Positions 1 through 11,700 are shown, counted from the first letter of the stretch. The stretch is 64,000 bases of DNA from Callaeas wilsoni (GCA_013398955.1 VWPU01002912.1:30277-94276), one strand, 5' to 3'. Made by a program: numbers and translations. Notes: generated by a model not told the origin, from the sequence alone.

Positions 1-30
1 GGAGGAAAGTAATGCTTGCCAAAATTCTCT

Positions 31-80
31 TGTCACTTGTGAATTAAAATGGTTGTGTCACTTGTGAATTAAAATGGTTG
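31..80. repeat. Perfect 25-bp tandem duplication
   Basis: The 25-bp unit starting TGTCACTTGTGAATTAAAAT occupies 31-55 and is repeated without a mismatch at 56-80. The absence of divergence suggests a recent slippage or duplication event, or an assembly artefact. It is intronic and nothing suggests a function. Confidence 0.95.
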
Positions 81-786
81 TTGGTGTGCTTTCTAGTAAT
101 GAGATTCAGCAGAAGGAGTAATGGGCATGTGTAGGTAATGGCTCTGATGTCCAGAATTATGAAGGCATACCTAATTCTTAGATATCTGATAAATTCAAAT
201 GGAAATGGTGGTCTTAATCTGCATTTTTTTTACTGGTAAATGTAGCAAATAGTAATCTGCTTTTAGATTTGTAAATACTGGTTGCCACTTATCTAAGAAG
301 TCTGGATTCTGAAATACCAAGTTTCAGTTCCAAGTAGCCTGAAGCTTTTTTTGTTTGTTTTTGGTTACTGCAATTCAGAATAGCTGATCATGACATTTCA
401 ATAGTATTTTTAGTCAAGTGGATACTATTACATGAAAAGAGAGGTGAAATCTCGTGTATGGAAGTTCCATGAATGTTACAGTGGTTTTGCTGCTGTTTTT
501 TAGTATGTTTGCTTTTGCTGTTTATGTTCAAAACTTTATCTCAGTTTAAGAATACAGACTTAATAAAAGCACTTTACTTTTTGGACAGAATAGGTATTGG
601 TAATAACTAGAGATGACAAAAAGGTACTTTGTTGTTGAATGACTGTTAATTTGCTGCCACTTTGATTTGTTAGCTCTAAGTTCTGAGGACAGGCCTCACG
701 TAAGTTTCTGTTTCTCTTTATTCAGAAACATACACATCATTTAACATCATTCTTCAACAGTCATTAACAATCAGTCCTCATTGACT

Positions 787-824
787 GTCAGATTTCAACC
801 CCAAATCAGTCAGATTTCAACCCC
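787..824. repeat. Two 16-bp direct repeats, 22-bp spacing
   Basis: GTCAGATTTCAACCCC occurs at 787-802 and again, identical, at 809-824, separated by 6 bp. It lies immediately before a segment (829-886) that has a diverged second copy near 3013-3068, so it may be part of a dispersed repeat I cannot name. Confidence 0.85.
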
Positions 825-828
825 TAAA

Positions 829-886
829 GCCCTTGGGAAACTAGAGACTATTAGAAACAGGATTAATTTTTAATATTTAATTGATA
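829..886 (+). repeat. Unnamed dispersed repeat, copy 1
   Basis: This segment runs from CCTTGGGAAACTAGAGACTA through an ATTAGAAACAGGATTAAT core to TTTAATTGAT. It closely matches 3013-3068 in the same orientation, with small substitutions and indels. Two similar copies about 2.2 kb apart indicate an old interspersed element or a local duplication. The family is not recognised. Confidence 0.6.
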
Positions 887-1342
887 CTATGTTAATATTT
901 ACAATATTAATAATTCAGCATGTATATTAAAGCCTAGTGAAGCTGAAGAAATGAAGAGGGGGAGTATTTCTCTGTTAATGCTGCTGTTCCAGGACTCCCG
1001 ATTTTCTTTTCATGGTGTGATAGCCTTTATTTAATCTTCCAGAGAATTTCTTGTGACTCTGCAAATTCGGGGTTTTTTAGAAAGCTTTTTTTGTGCTTTT
1101 TTTTTGCTAAGGTACTGGTTAGTGTGTTAGATATGTATGTGCCTTAACTTTTAAAAATTACTATTACTGAGTTTCACTTTATTGCAGCCATCTCTTGTTA
1201 TCTGCCCCAGGGTGTTGTGAGCAAGTTTCAAAAATGAAGTTAATTTTGGGACATATTCATGTTTGAAAATAATGAAGATAGTGAAGAGATGTAAGTGAAT
1301 TATGTTTGTTTGGTAACTTAGATTTTTTTCTGTGATTTGCAG

Positions 1343-1481
1343 GAGGAAGCTTCTCTGCCCAATTTGTTAGTTGTTTGTGGGGATCATGGGATGTCTGAAA
1401 CAGGCAGTCATGGTGGTTCTTCAGAAGGAGAAGTGCACACACCACTGCTGTTTATCAGCTCTGCTTTTGAGAAGAGAAGTG
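1343..1481 (+). CDS. PIGG: PIGG exon A: catalytic-domain exon with DHG motif
   Basis: GPI ethanolamine-phosphate transferase 2, catalytic subunit. The enzyme adds an ethanolamine-phosphate side branch to the second mannose of GPI anchors in the endoplasmic reticulum and works with PIGF. This exon translates to 46 codons plus 1 nt. It contains VVCGDHGMSETGSHGG followed by EVHTPLLFISSAFEKRSG. The D and H of GDHGM and the H of GSHGG fit the metal-binding residues of the alkaline-phosphatase superfamily, as in PIGN and PIGO, but the SETGSHG context and the downstream exons fit PIGG specifically. The acceptor is TTTGCAG|GAGG and the donor AAGTG|GTAAGG, and the exon ends in phase 1. An ATG-less reading frame runs on into the intron to 1603, but that extension is LTR sequence and not coding. 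Seen: exon, splice sites and motifs. Known from the family: the reaction. Confidence 0.96.
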
Positions 1482-1515
1482 GTAAGGATCAAAGACGAAT
1501 GACCTTTTTTAGAAC

Positions 1516-2035
1516 TGTGTTAGTGTTAGATGGAATAGAGTTAATTTTCTTCTTAGTAGCAGGTACAGGACTGTTTTTTGGATTCAGTATGAGAATAAAC
1601 TAGTAACACACTTGTGTTTTAGTGTTTACTCTGAATCAAGGACTTTTCTGTTTCCCATGCTCTGCCATTGAGCAGGTGCAAAAGGAGCCATTAAGGAGTA
1701 GAGCTAGGACGGCTGACCTGAACTGGCCAAAGGGATATTCCATACCATGGAATGTCATGCCTAGTATATAAACTTGGGCTGCCAGTAACTGCTCCGGGAT
1801 GGACTGGACATCGGTCAGCAGGTGGTGACAGATTTTATTGTGAATCACTTGTTTCTCTTGGGTTTTATTCTCCCTGTCTCCTTTTAATTACTATTGTTAT
1901 GATAATATTTTATTTTGTTTCAGTTATTAAACTGTTCTAGTCTCAGCCCATGAGGTTTACCTTTTCTTTCTGATTCTCCCCACTAGGATGGAGGATGTGA
2001 GTGAGCTGCGGAGTACTTGGTGTAAGGCTCCAGTA
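1516..2035 (+). mobile_element. Solo LTR, avian ERVL-like, + orientation
   Basis: The sequence matches the pattern of avian ERVL-family LTRs as I know them. It has a start region reading GATGGAATAGAGTTAATTTT, a block ending CCAAAGGGATATTCCATACC, a TATATAAA-like promoter box near 1765-1772, a T-rich stretch near 1890-1920, and an ATTAAA polyadenylation-type signal at 1926-1931 followed by TCTAGTCTCAGCCCATGAGG. No internal retroviral genes are seen, so it is a solo LTR or fragment. It begins about 34 bp after the exon A splice donor. The ends are approximate because the outermost bases are diverged and no target-site duplication is evident. Confidence 0.8.
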
Positions 2036-2079
2036 GATTCCAGTGCATACCGTGCTCTAATAGGTTACTATAGGGAACA

Positions 2080-2578
2080 CTACTACTGTATATAACTGTA
2101 ACAAGAACAGCAATAATAATTATATGTAGATTATAGTAGTTATTGTTGTAATGGAAAGGGGAGAGAGAGGAATAAAACCTAGGAGAAGGAGAGGAATAAA
2201 ACCCAAGAGAAACGTGATACACAGTGCAATTGCTCACCCACCTGCTGATCGGTGCCCAGCCCATCTTCAAGCAACAATCCACAGCCCCCAGTCAACTCCC
2301 CCCAGTTTGTGTACTGGCTACGATGCTCTGTGGTATGGACTATTCCTTCGACTGGTTCAGGTCAGCTGCCCCAACTGCATTCCCTCCCAGCTTCTCATGC
2401 ATCTACTTACTGGCAGAGCACAGGAAGTGGAAGTGTTCTTGATTTACAGTAAGACCTCCTGACCAACAGCTAAAACATCGGTGTGTTATCAACATTAGTC
2501 TCATACTGAATCCAAACCACAGCCCCTGTACCAGATACTAGGAAGAAATTTACCTCTGTCCGAGTTGAAACCAAGACA
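2080..2578 (-). mobile_element. Solo LTR, avian ERVL-like, - orientation
   Basis: Read on the minus strand this begins at 2578 with TGTCTTGGTTTCAACTCGG, the TG terminus expected of an LTR. It continues through the same landmarks as the + copy: the GTATCTGGTACAG region, GATTCAGTATGAG, TCCATACCACAGAGCATCG, and a final A/T-rich part near 2080-2170. It has no obvious internal viral sequence. Together with the LTR at 1516-2035 it forms an inverted pair with about 45-115 bp between them, depending on where the diverged inner ends are placed. Confidence 0.8.
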
Positions 2579-3012
2579 AGAACACACTGGCAACTCTAAT
2601 TTATATTATTCTATAATTCTTCTTGAAAAGTGCTTTGGTTTGTTCTACAGATATTTGGGAAAGCCCTTTCTGTGTGATCTAAAACTCTGGTTTTAGCCGA
2701 AGTTAGCATCTGTATCTTGGTGAAACCATGAATCAAGCTTTGTAACCACTGAGAGACTTGTGTATTTTTCAGATGGTAATCTTTTACAGCGCTGTCGTAT
2801 CTGAGTGTTGAGACCTAATGAGATCTGTTGTCAGGATCCTGGGCTAATGGAAAATGAATAGGTTTGGATGCAGAATCCTATTTGAAGTGAGTTTAAATTT
2901 TGTCTTTCATGGCCAGAATATTTCCTTGGCCTCCATTCTTCCCTCTCAGAGAGATAGGATAAAGGAATGAATGACAATTTCTCACACAGAGTTAACCAGA
3001 AGGAGGAAGAAA

Positions 3013-3068
3013 GCTCTTGGGAGACCAGACACTATTAGAAATAAGATTATTTTTAATATTAAGTTGAT
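3013..3068 (+). repeat. Unnamed dispersed repeat, copy 2
   Basis: GCTCTTGGGAGACCAGACAC followed by TATTAGAAATAAGATTATTT and ATATTAAGTTGAT parallels the copy at 829-886, with several substitutions. Only the core is alignable by eye, and the true limits may be wider. Confidence 0.55.
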
Positions 3069-5077
3069 CTGACCCTTGTGAAAGGGTGAGAGATGATGGC
3101 ACTGATAAGACAACTATTGATTACTAAGTCTTAAGGATGGAATATGGACCATGAATGTGTTTACTGTATGCGCCAGATAATTTTATATCATTGATGTGAG
3201 TTTACATGTTTCTGAAGCTGATTTTCTATTTGCAGATAATAATAAAAAATAAAAGCCCCATAGTTAAGGGCAATAGGCAATAAAGAAATGGAGTGGTAGA
3301 GAATCTTTAGTCTACTTTGTAAGAGTTGTGCTTAAATAAACTCCTAGACTGAGTGAATCGGTGGAATGTAGTTTTACCAGGAGTGAATATTTTCCTGACT
3401 CCATTCTGCCTTTAATTCTGCCACTTGCTCATTTCCATCTGATTTGTACTCTTCTAAAACCTGTGTACACAACCCTGATTTATTTATCTTGCTGGAAGTT
3501 CCTGCAGCACAGTGGAGGTAGATTTTTCTGTCTGTTGTTTATAAAGTTGTTATCCAGCTGCAATAGAAAGCATTACTTGAGGAGTCATTGACCTCTTCTC
3601 AGGTCTGAAAACAAAGCAAAGTCAAGAGTGGATCAAAGCTCTTGAATTTTGCTGGCATGTGTTGACAGCCAGGCCACAAGACTATAGATTCTGTAAATGC
3701 AGTCTCCTGCTCACTGGAATTAATTTCTATGAGGTTTAAACTGAACGAGCAGTTTTTATGATACAGTGAAATATATGTATTTACCTGTGTTTTGGGATAG
3801 AGTTCATGATTTCTAATGCCTTTATAAATATCCAGCAGTTTACTTTTCATTGGTACAGTAATCAGGATTCTAGTGACTGCTCCTTATGATCCTACTGTAA
3901 ACAAAATGTACTGTGGTTAATTTGGTAGACCTCAAAATAGTAATCCTGTGGGCTTTTTGCATTTAGTATGCTGTCAGAGTATTACTTGCATAGCCTTCTG
4001 CAGAGATGTGTTACCCATGATTGGCTAAATGTGTTTGGTAGTTTGGCTTTTTTTACCCAGTTAAGAACTTGCCTTTAAAGATAAAATCTGAAACTGCTGA
4101 CATACAGGCACTTATGCAAAGAGGCTTTACGGATTATAGATGGCGTTCTGTACAAGTATGGGATTAATCAGAGCTAGATGAGAAATGAGGGAAATTTTAA
4201 TGGTCTTAAAGGGAGCCTTGAGAGGAATAAAGACTATATAGAATTCTTTCTATACTGTATTTAAGCCAAAACACTCAATGCCTGAAGTTACAAAGAGGAT
4301 GAAATAAAAGTGTAATAGAAAAACACTGTCACCTACCTAGCTCAGCATGAAAAGAAACAGCTGGCAAAACAATCTTAAACAGAAGGTTACTTATGTTAGT
4401 AAAATCATTCATGTCTGTAGATTTCTGTGAGACTGAAGGCTAATCCTGATAACTGCAGTAAGTTAACGCAATCCTACACAGGACCCTTTAAAAATCAGTG
4501 GGTTTGCCTGCATGTAGCCATGGATTTTGAGCTTCAGCATTCTTTACCTGATGTTTAATTCTGTTTGCCTAGCAACCTGATATTAATTAAACCTTGAGCT
4601 GTTGTCATTATATTGAGAAGCTTCTAGAATGCTGTCAACATTATTTTAGATTCTCATTCTTTGTTCATACATTAAATTAGCCTACTGTAGTGCTTTCTAT
4701 TATTTCTAATGTAAAAGTTATGAAACCCTCTTAGGATGTAGGCTGCAACTTGATATTAAGGTGATGTCCTGGACCATCTGTCGTCTTACTTGTACTTGTA
4801 TAACATTTATGTTGTGTTTACAGAAGTTGTTAGCATTGAAGAGTGATGCTGGCTAAGAATTTAATAAATTTTGGATTTGCAGCAGCAGAGGATAGGAGCT
4901 GAAAAAGATCAGTCAGCTCTCTACAGAGCACTTAAAATAGCTGATCTAACACCAATGAAACAATTTTGAAACTAATAAGTTGCCAGCTGTCTCTGGAGAA
5001 ATGGAATGGGCCTGTTAAAATACTTCTTTTCGTCTCTCTTTTTCTTACCTTTTTTTTTTTTTTTTTGTTCATTCTAG

Positions 5078-5290
5078 CTCCTCTAGCCCAACCTGAACAT
5101 GTGCAGCAAACAGATTTAGCTAGCACACTGGCAATAGGTCTTGGTCTACCAATTTCAAGAAACAGTGTTGGGAACCTTATATTGCCAGTTGTTGGAGGCA
5201 AGACAATGAGAGAACAGCTACGTTTTTTGCACTTGAATGGCTTCCAGCTTAGCAGATTGCTGCAAGAGAATACACCTGCATATGAAAAAG
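5078..5290 (+). CDS. PIGG: PIGG exon B: end of phosphatase domain and linker
   Basis: The exon completes the split codon from exon A and adds about 71 residues. The translation contains EHVQQTDLASTLAIGLGLPI, then NSVGNLILPVVGGKTMREQL and FLHLNGFQLSRLLQENTPAY. This is the conserved HVQQTDxAxTLAxxLGLPIP block that closes the catalytic fold in PIGG, followed by the start of the lumenal linker. The acceptor is GTTCATTCTAG|CTCC after a run of more than 20 T. The donor is AAAAAG|GTAAAT, and the exon ends in phase 1. A second in-frame AG lies 9 nt inside the exon, at 5085-5086; using it would remove three residues. The first AG is preferred because it keeps the spacing to the HVQQTD block seen in the human protein. 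Confidence 0.96.
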
Positions 5291-7087
5291 GTAAATTAGC
5301 TAAAAAAAAAGCTACAGATATACTAAAAGGAGATTGTTTATAAAACAGTTTGGACTTTTAAATTCAATAGTATGGCATTGCACTGCAAATTAGCTATTCT
5401 TTTGAGAGCAGTATTCAGAACAATTGTACCGAATCCAACCTTTACTGCAACCTACTTTGATACACTGCTTCTGAATACAGTTTTTTTAATGACTGTTAAT
5501 ATTCCTAGTTGGCAAAAGAGCAAAAATAATGATGGAATAAGATTAAAGTAAAACTGCCAGTGTAGTTAAATCTCAGTGGTTTCATAACTGCTCTTTGTGA
5601 GGTGTCCTACATAGGGCACTGACTCTGAGCTATTTGGAGAGTTAACACAATGGAGTGGATTTTCTAGTTTAAATAAAAAGATGCTTCAAGTAATGTTGAA
5701 TTTAGGATAAATTATCTTTTTATTTCATTTTCATGTATGAATTTACTTGGAGTGAGAACCTAGAGAACTGCTTATTAGAAATGCATTTGTGTATGTGTGT
5801 GTATTTGGAGGAAAGAATAAAAAACAAATAGAAAAAATAAACCAAACCTAGCAAAATGTGGTATTTCATTAGGAAGCATGATACAAACTACTGTATAAAT
5901 AATGATGTTAATATGATAATTTTGTGAAAAAAATTGAGTCAGAGGGTAAAGGAGAATATTTTACCATTGACATTAGAAGATGTTGTCTTGTGAAGCTTGT
6001 CAATTCATTTATAATCTGTTGAATTATTAGAATAACTAGACGAGAATGCAGAGTTGTTTTACAGCTAGGAATAATTAAAGTGGATAGCAACATAAATTTT
6101 AGCAGGATGATCATTGTAGGTCAAGAATCAATTATCTTTCAACATCACAGCTTCTAATCATAATTAAACCTTGTCCAGGAATCTCAACAGAAAAATTCTA
6201 CTTGTTGCAGCAACATGCCTATAGCAGGACCCGTGTTCCATCTCTTCTGACAATTTTTTTCTGTACAGATTTCCTCACTTAACCCAGTTGTGTCAAGTGA
6301 GGAACTTGCCCTGTTGGGAGATTTCAGGGTATGACTGTGTTGCTGAAAATGCCATCACAAAAGTCCATCTGACACTGCTGCAAACACTGATGAAACAGAC
6401 TGAAGCTTCTACCAGCTTCTGGTTTATATCTTCATTTTCATTTTATTTTTTGTCTGGGAACAGCTTAATTTAAATTTGTAGCTTTCATCTGAGAAATGAA
6501 AGTCAAAATTGCTGAGGATAAAAATGTGAGATTTTTTTATGCTGCTGGCTTGTGACTGCAAACTTATTAGAGGTGCTACCTTACTGGAAAGAGTTTGGGA
6601 GGCAAAGCATCCACAATGACTTTCTCTCCTTTCAGTAGTGGAAAGTCTCAATAACATGGTGCAAGTCTAGGTCCAAGTCATGGTAGCTTTTTTTACAGAG
6701 TCTTAATGTCAATTTCCCCTGTTTCTGTAGACTTCTTAGAGGGGTCTTGTTTTTCTTAGTGTCCTAGCTGTGCAAGGTTATAGGTTAATGCTTTGGTCTG
6801 TGCATTTAAGACTGACAGGGAAACAGAACATTCTGTTTGTTTAGTGTTGTTTGATTGATGTGGATACTTCAGGCTTAGAAGTACTAAAGACAATGTCACT
6901 AACTTGGTGACTAATATATATAACTCAAGAGCATGCATGAATTTGTTTCGCATGAATTGATCCTGGGAACTATTTAAGTAAAGATAAATGTCATTCCACT
7001 ATCTCACTACAGGCACATACACATCAGTCAGGATTTGCCTAGAAAGAGATTACGTTGCACAGAAGTCATTATATTCAGTTATCTGAT

Positions 7088-7604
7088 TCATGTTCAGGAA
7101 GGTTGCCCTCTTTTTAAAAAAGGTAGAAAGGAGGATCCTGGGAACTACTTAACCAGTCAGCCTCACCTCTGTGATTGGTAAGATCACAAAACAGATCTTC
7201 CTGGAAGACATATCAAAACATATGGAAGACGAAAAGTTTATTAGAGATGTCTGACACTACTTTGCCAAGGGCAAATTGTGCCTGACTAATTTAGTGTCCT
7301 TCTATGATGGAGTAAATGCATCAGTGGACAAAAGAAGATGTGTCACCTACTTCTGTAAGGCCTTTAGTAAGGCCTCCTTGAACATTCCTGCTGCTGTTGT
7401 TAGAGTGATATGGTTTGACAAATGGACTCTGTAATGAATAGGAAATTGGCTGCGTGTCTGTAAAGTCGGTGTCTTAATGTCTAATTGGAAACCAATAATG
7501 ACTGGTGATCTAGTGAAAGATGTCTCCATTAACAGTGCTGGCGATGAATGAGAGATAATCTTAAAAGCCACCTTCCAGCCTGAACAATTCTACAATTCTA
7601 AGAT
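7088..7604 (+). mobile_element. CR1 LINE fragment A
   Basis: The + strand translates, with frame breaks, to CR1 reverse-transcriptase blocks: an FKKGRKEDPGNY-like stretch near 7110-7150, then sequence matching CLTNLVSFYDGVNA and an FSKAS... segment near 7360-7380. The piece ends with CCAGCCTGAACAATTCTACA followed by ATTCTAAG near 7604, the typical CR1 3' terminus with short direct repeats. The catalytic part and most of the 3' third are missing, so it is an internally deleted copy. CR1 copies on the avian scale are usually 5'-truncated and inactive, and this one fits. Confidence 0.75.
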
Positions 7605-7861
7605 TGTAAGTTGGTAATGTGAGGAGGGAAAATGGATCTTTATGTGAGAGAGTGGTGACAGTCATGTAGCAGTGCCTGGGAGTGGATGATGAAGTAGTTG
7701 AGAACTCTGGATCAGGATTAGTGCACAGACCAACATAGGTAGTATTGTTATGGGTGTCTAGTGCAGACAGCTGGATTGTAAGGGATTTGTAGCTTTTCAG
7801 ACAACTAGAGGAAATCCTGCATTCACCATCCATGGTGCTCATGTGGTGCTCCACCATCCTG
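7605..7861. other. Unclassified spacer between two CR1 pieces
   Basis: About 255 bp separate the 3' end of CR1 piece A from the start of piece B. I see no coding pattern, no terminal repeats and no clear family. It could be old intronic sequence between two insertions or a diverged part of the same compound element. Confidence 0.4.
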
Positions 7862-8790
7862 TTGCATTTCAGGCTAGATAACTGGACAGTGAGATGGACT
7901 GAAAAGTGGCTCAGCTGCTGGGTTTATGTGAATGTGATCAGCAGCATGAAGTCCCCCTGAAGGCAATTGTGACCAACCACAGGGCTTGACTCAAGCCAGA
8001 ACTATTTAACACTTTCATCAGTGATCTGGCCAATGGACAGAGTGGTGTCTCTTTAGAGGAAGGACACAACAGAAATCTGGGGGAAGAGCTCGATGCAGTA
8101 GGTGAGTCTGCTGCCACTCAGAGGCACCTTGACAGAGTGGAGAAATGGGCTAACAGGAACCTCTTAAGCTTTAACAAAGGGAAATATCAAATCCTACACC
8201 TGGGAAGAAGTAATCCCAATGTACCAGTGCAGACTGGATTTTGGCTGACTGGAAACAGCTTGGTGAAGAGCCACCACGGGGTTACTGGGGACACCAAGCT
8301 GAACATCAGGCAGCAGAACACCCTTATGAAAGGAAGGGCAGTAGCATCCAAGGTGGCCTTAGAAGGACAGTCATCAACCAGTCAATCCTTCCTCTTGTAT
8401 CAGCTGTGGTGAGCTGACATCAGGAGTCTTGGGTCTGGTTTTGGGCTTCTTAGTACCGTAATTTAGTGGATATAATGTAGTGAGTGCCGTGCCTGGTCAT
8501 GAAGGCAATGAAGGGATTGGAATGTCTGTCATACAGGGAGGGGCTGAGGGTGCTAGGACTGTTCAGCAGGGGTCTTATCAATGTAGCTAATACGTGAGGG
8601 GAGGGAGTAAAGAAGATGGAACCAGGGTCTAATGGGTGGTCCCCACAAAAAATTTAGAGGAAACCTTTTAAGGTAGGATTTGTCAAACACTGGAATGAGT
8701 TGGCAAGAGGGGTTGTGGAGGCTTCATACCTGTAAACATTCAAGACCTTACTGGACACAGATCTGAGCAACCTTCTTTAGCTCACCCTGC
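7862..8790 (+). mobile_element. CR1 LINE fragment B
   Basis: Starts with a block equivalent to LDNWTVRWTEKWLS near 7872-7912. It continues with a short LFNTFISDLANG-type segment near 8008-8040, then a frame from 8137 reading MEKWANRNLLSFNKGKYQIL and HLGRSNPNVPVQ, typical of the region after the RT active site in CR1. The 3' part near 8690-8760 resembles the CR1 tail (ACTGGAATGAGTTGGCAAGA and CATTCAAGACCTTACTGGAC). Several frameshifts and stops make it a dead copy. Confidence 0.8.
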
Positions 8791-11700
8791 TCAGAGCTTT
8801 TTGATCTTTATTTGTAGAACAACTGAACACTCATCAGAATTGTGCTGACTGCTCTTGGGCTATATAATTTCTGAATTCCACAGACAACGTCTCTTGCCAG
8901 GTTTTTTGAAGGCAAGAAACTCCAGAAGGTAGTTGGAGTCAGTTGGACATAATTCACATTTGCTTAGTTGGACATCACTCATATTTGCTGCTGCAGTTTC
9001 AAGCTTTCCAATGCGGATTCTCAGCTAGTAACAAGTAGCGGATCATAACATTTCAGTTGAATGGTAAGAGAAATGCCTATGACTGGAACTTCAGTTTAAA
9101 GTGAAAGATATACTTGAAAATACTTGCAAGGATAGAATAAGCCTTGCTGCTTTTTCTTAAAAAATTTTCAACTCTTGAGGTCAAAACCAGTAAGCTCTGC
9201 TGAAGGGGAAAACATGGCCTTCCTGTCCAGTGTTGTAATTTACAGCACAGGGGTTAGAGCAGCAGCTGTGGGGACTGTGAGGATGATGACTGAGTCAGTC
9301 ATAGGAGGAAAAGACTCATCCATTTTAAGCTATATCATAACATATACATTCAGTTTTGGTGGAATACTAGTTTTGTTCAGAACACGGTGAGATGAAGTCA
9401 GATGTCAGTTGTCAGTTGAGTTGAATCGCAGTCAGGTGGGAAGGCAGAATGACCTTTACAAGCTGTTTCATAAAAAAGCCATGGAGTTCCCTGGATTTAG
9501 CTGCTCCAATGTTAAGAACAAAGTGTAACATTACGCAAAAATTTCTTTTCATCTTCAAGTGTGTTTTAAATGTATCTATTAATAAATAAAGAGCAGAATG
9601 AAGGCAGGGCAGTAACTTTTCCTCCCCAGTGTTTGTTCATATAAACATGCGTCTTCAAACTAAGAGGTAGTACAACGTTTAGTAGCACTCGGGCTTTGCT
9701 TTATTGAGGTACAAAAGAATCCTCGCAGTTAAATGTATCTTCAAGTGAATTAAATTTTACATGAGAAACTTGAAGCTTGACTAAGGGCTTTATTATTTAA
9801 AAAATATATTTTTGAAAAATGCTAATAAATTATAATGTGAGGCAAGAGGTTTTCTTTTGGTAAATGTGGATACATGCAGCTAAAGAAAAAGTCTGAATAA
9901 GAAGAATAAAAGTAGCTGGCAAAAATTAAGAAGCTGAAAGAAGAAGCATCTAAAACCACTCTTCGGGTTTTTGAGCAAGTTCATACCTCAGTGTAAGACG
10001 GGCAGGCCTAGGTATCTAGCAATGCTTCCCTCATGTTCTGAACTTGTGAACATGTAGTTGAATGATACACTAGACTGTTTCTTTGAAAGATATTTTACAG
10101 TGGAATGACGAGTCATGCTTGAGAGCAAGTTGTGTGGTGTTATTAAAATGAGTGCAAGCTTTTCAATTTGAGAGTGATCCTGAACTTGTATTAGATTAAA
10201 ATAATTTGACTTTTACTGGGACATTCATATATTGAAACTGGAAAAGTCACTTTGACATTATTCATTCTTTCCTTATAACTCTTTTGAAATGATTGCTGCC
10301 TGTGACTGGAACTAAGTGAAATTGTTGTCAAACAGATGCTTGCAAAGCTCATCCATCTGGTTGCGATAAGATGGTAGTGAGGCCAAAGCACAAATTACTA
10401 ATGTAATACTATGCAGGTAAAACATTGCCAGTGCTTTGGGAAATGTGCAGCTGGGCAAGCTCGCTTTGGATTTTGCTTCAATTTTGACTTGTCTTATGGG
10501 TATCCCATATGGGAGTGACTTGCCAATATTACCTGCCTGTTACCAAAATGCTTCTCCAACAACTTAGTGTCCATGACCCTTCTTATTTTATACTTCCTGC
10601 ATATAAATGTGCCACTGAACCAATATAATTGAGTTCTCAAATGAAATTTGGCAACCATGGTCTTTTATTCCTGTCTGCAAGGATTATTGATTTAGATGAC
10701 TAAAAGTCATCTTTCATAGCATGGACGCAATGGTTTTGGTGGGCAGTTAGCATGGAGAGAAGTAGATGAGAATGAAATAAAAATGCTAAAAGGAATGAGG
10801 AGTTGTCAAGTAGCATGAAAAGGGAGCAGAACAGGAGCAGAAGCAGAAGATGTGGAGGGAATTTATTTGTGTTTCAAAATACAGCTTGAACTCGTTCCCG
10901 TGTTCTGTGTAATGAAAAAGTGTCATGTCAAATCTCAGTTTGATTAAAGCTCATTTTAGATGATCCTTTATGTATGTCCTCAAATGTATGAATATTTAAC
11001 TCTTATTTCAAATGTACTGGAAAAGAAACTTTACAGGGAAGTTCAAAGAATTATAGGAAGGAAATGAAATCCTCTGTGTGCACTGGCAGCTCTCTTGATA
11101 TACAGGTGTTTGCTGCTGACTGGATTGTACTTTCTAGCAGATCCCTGCAAACTCCCTGTATAGCAGGGTCAGCATGCCTTGGAGTCTGCTGGAAGTCTTG
11201 GGAAAATGGACTGGACATTCTGAGTTAAACATTGCCTTTTAAAATTCTCCCTTTGAATTCAGACCCCAGTAGAAGTATCTTGTATGATAAGAGACTTACG
11301 AATAGTAAGCACAATTCTTTCAGAACTATACAAGAATCGTGAATAGAAATACTTCATTCATCTTCACTCACTTGAAATAAATTTTAAAATGTTTCTGGAT
11401 TTAATAATGTACTTTTGCTGAAAAGGCTTAACAAAAAATAAAATGTTTTTTTCCAAATAGAATATACTGTTCCTCTACGAGGAGTGAAAAGGAGCTGTAA
11501 CTTAAGTCTTTGTGACACCTAAGTTATTTTAGTCATCGTCTTAACTTTTCTTGTCTGAAACTGTACAGTAAATGTTTTACCCTACTGTCAGCTAAGAAGG
11601 GAAGAAGTGCAAGTTATATAAAAATTTCCAAATCAACCTTTTGTACTTATCATTAACTTTCAAGTCAAATTGCAGGGAAATAGCAAATACTGTTAGTGTG

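Larger units (their letters stand above)
1..1342 (+). other. PIGG: PIGG intron (3' part), upstream of first visible exon
   Basis: AT-rich intronic sequence with no supportable exon. It ends in a T-rich tract and a TTTGCAG acceptor at 1336-1342. It contains a perfect 25-bp tandem duplication at 31-80 and a 16-bp near-tandem repeat at 787-824, both listed separately. The earlier PIGG exons, which would code the N-terminal signal-anchor and most of the phosphatase-like domain, are not in this stretch and must lie to the left. Confidence 0.8.
1482..5077 (+). other. PIGG: PIGG intron between exons A and B
   Basis: A 3.6-kb intron with GTAAGG donor and a long T tract before TTCATTCTAG. Its 5' third is occupied by two oppositely oriented ERVL-like LTRs (1516-2578), and a dispersed repeat copy lies at 3013-3068. 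From about 3100 to 5040 I see only AT-rich sequence without a recognisable gene or element. Confidence 0.85.

Noticed and set aside
1482..1603. Continuation of the exon A frame into the intron
   Set aside because: The donor GTAAGG ends the exon, and the extension runs into LTR sequence and does not match PIGG.
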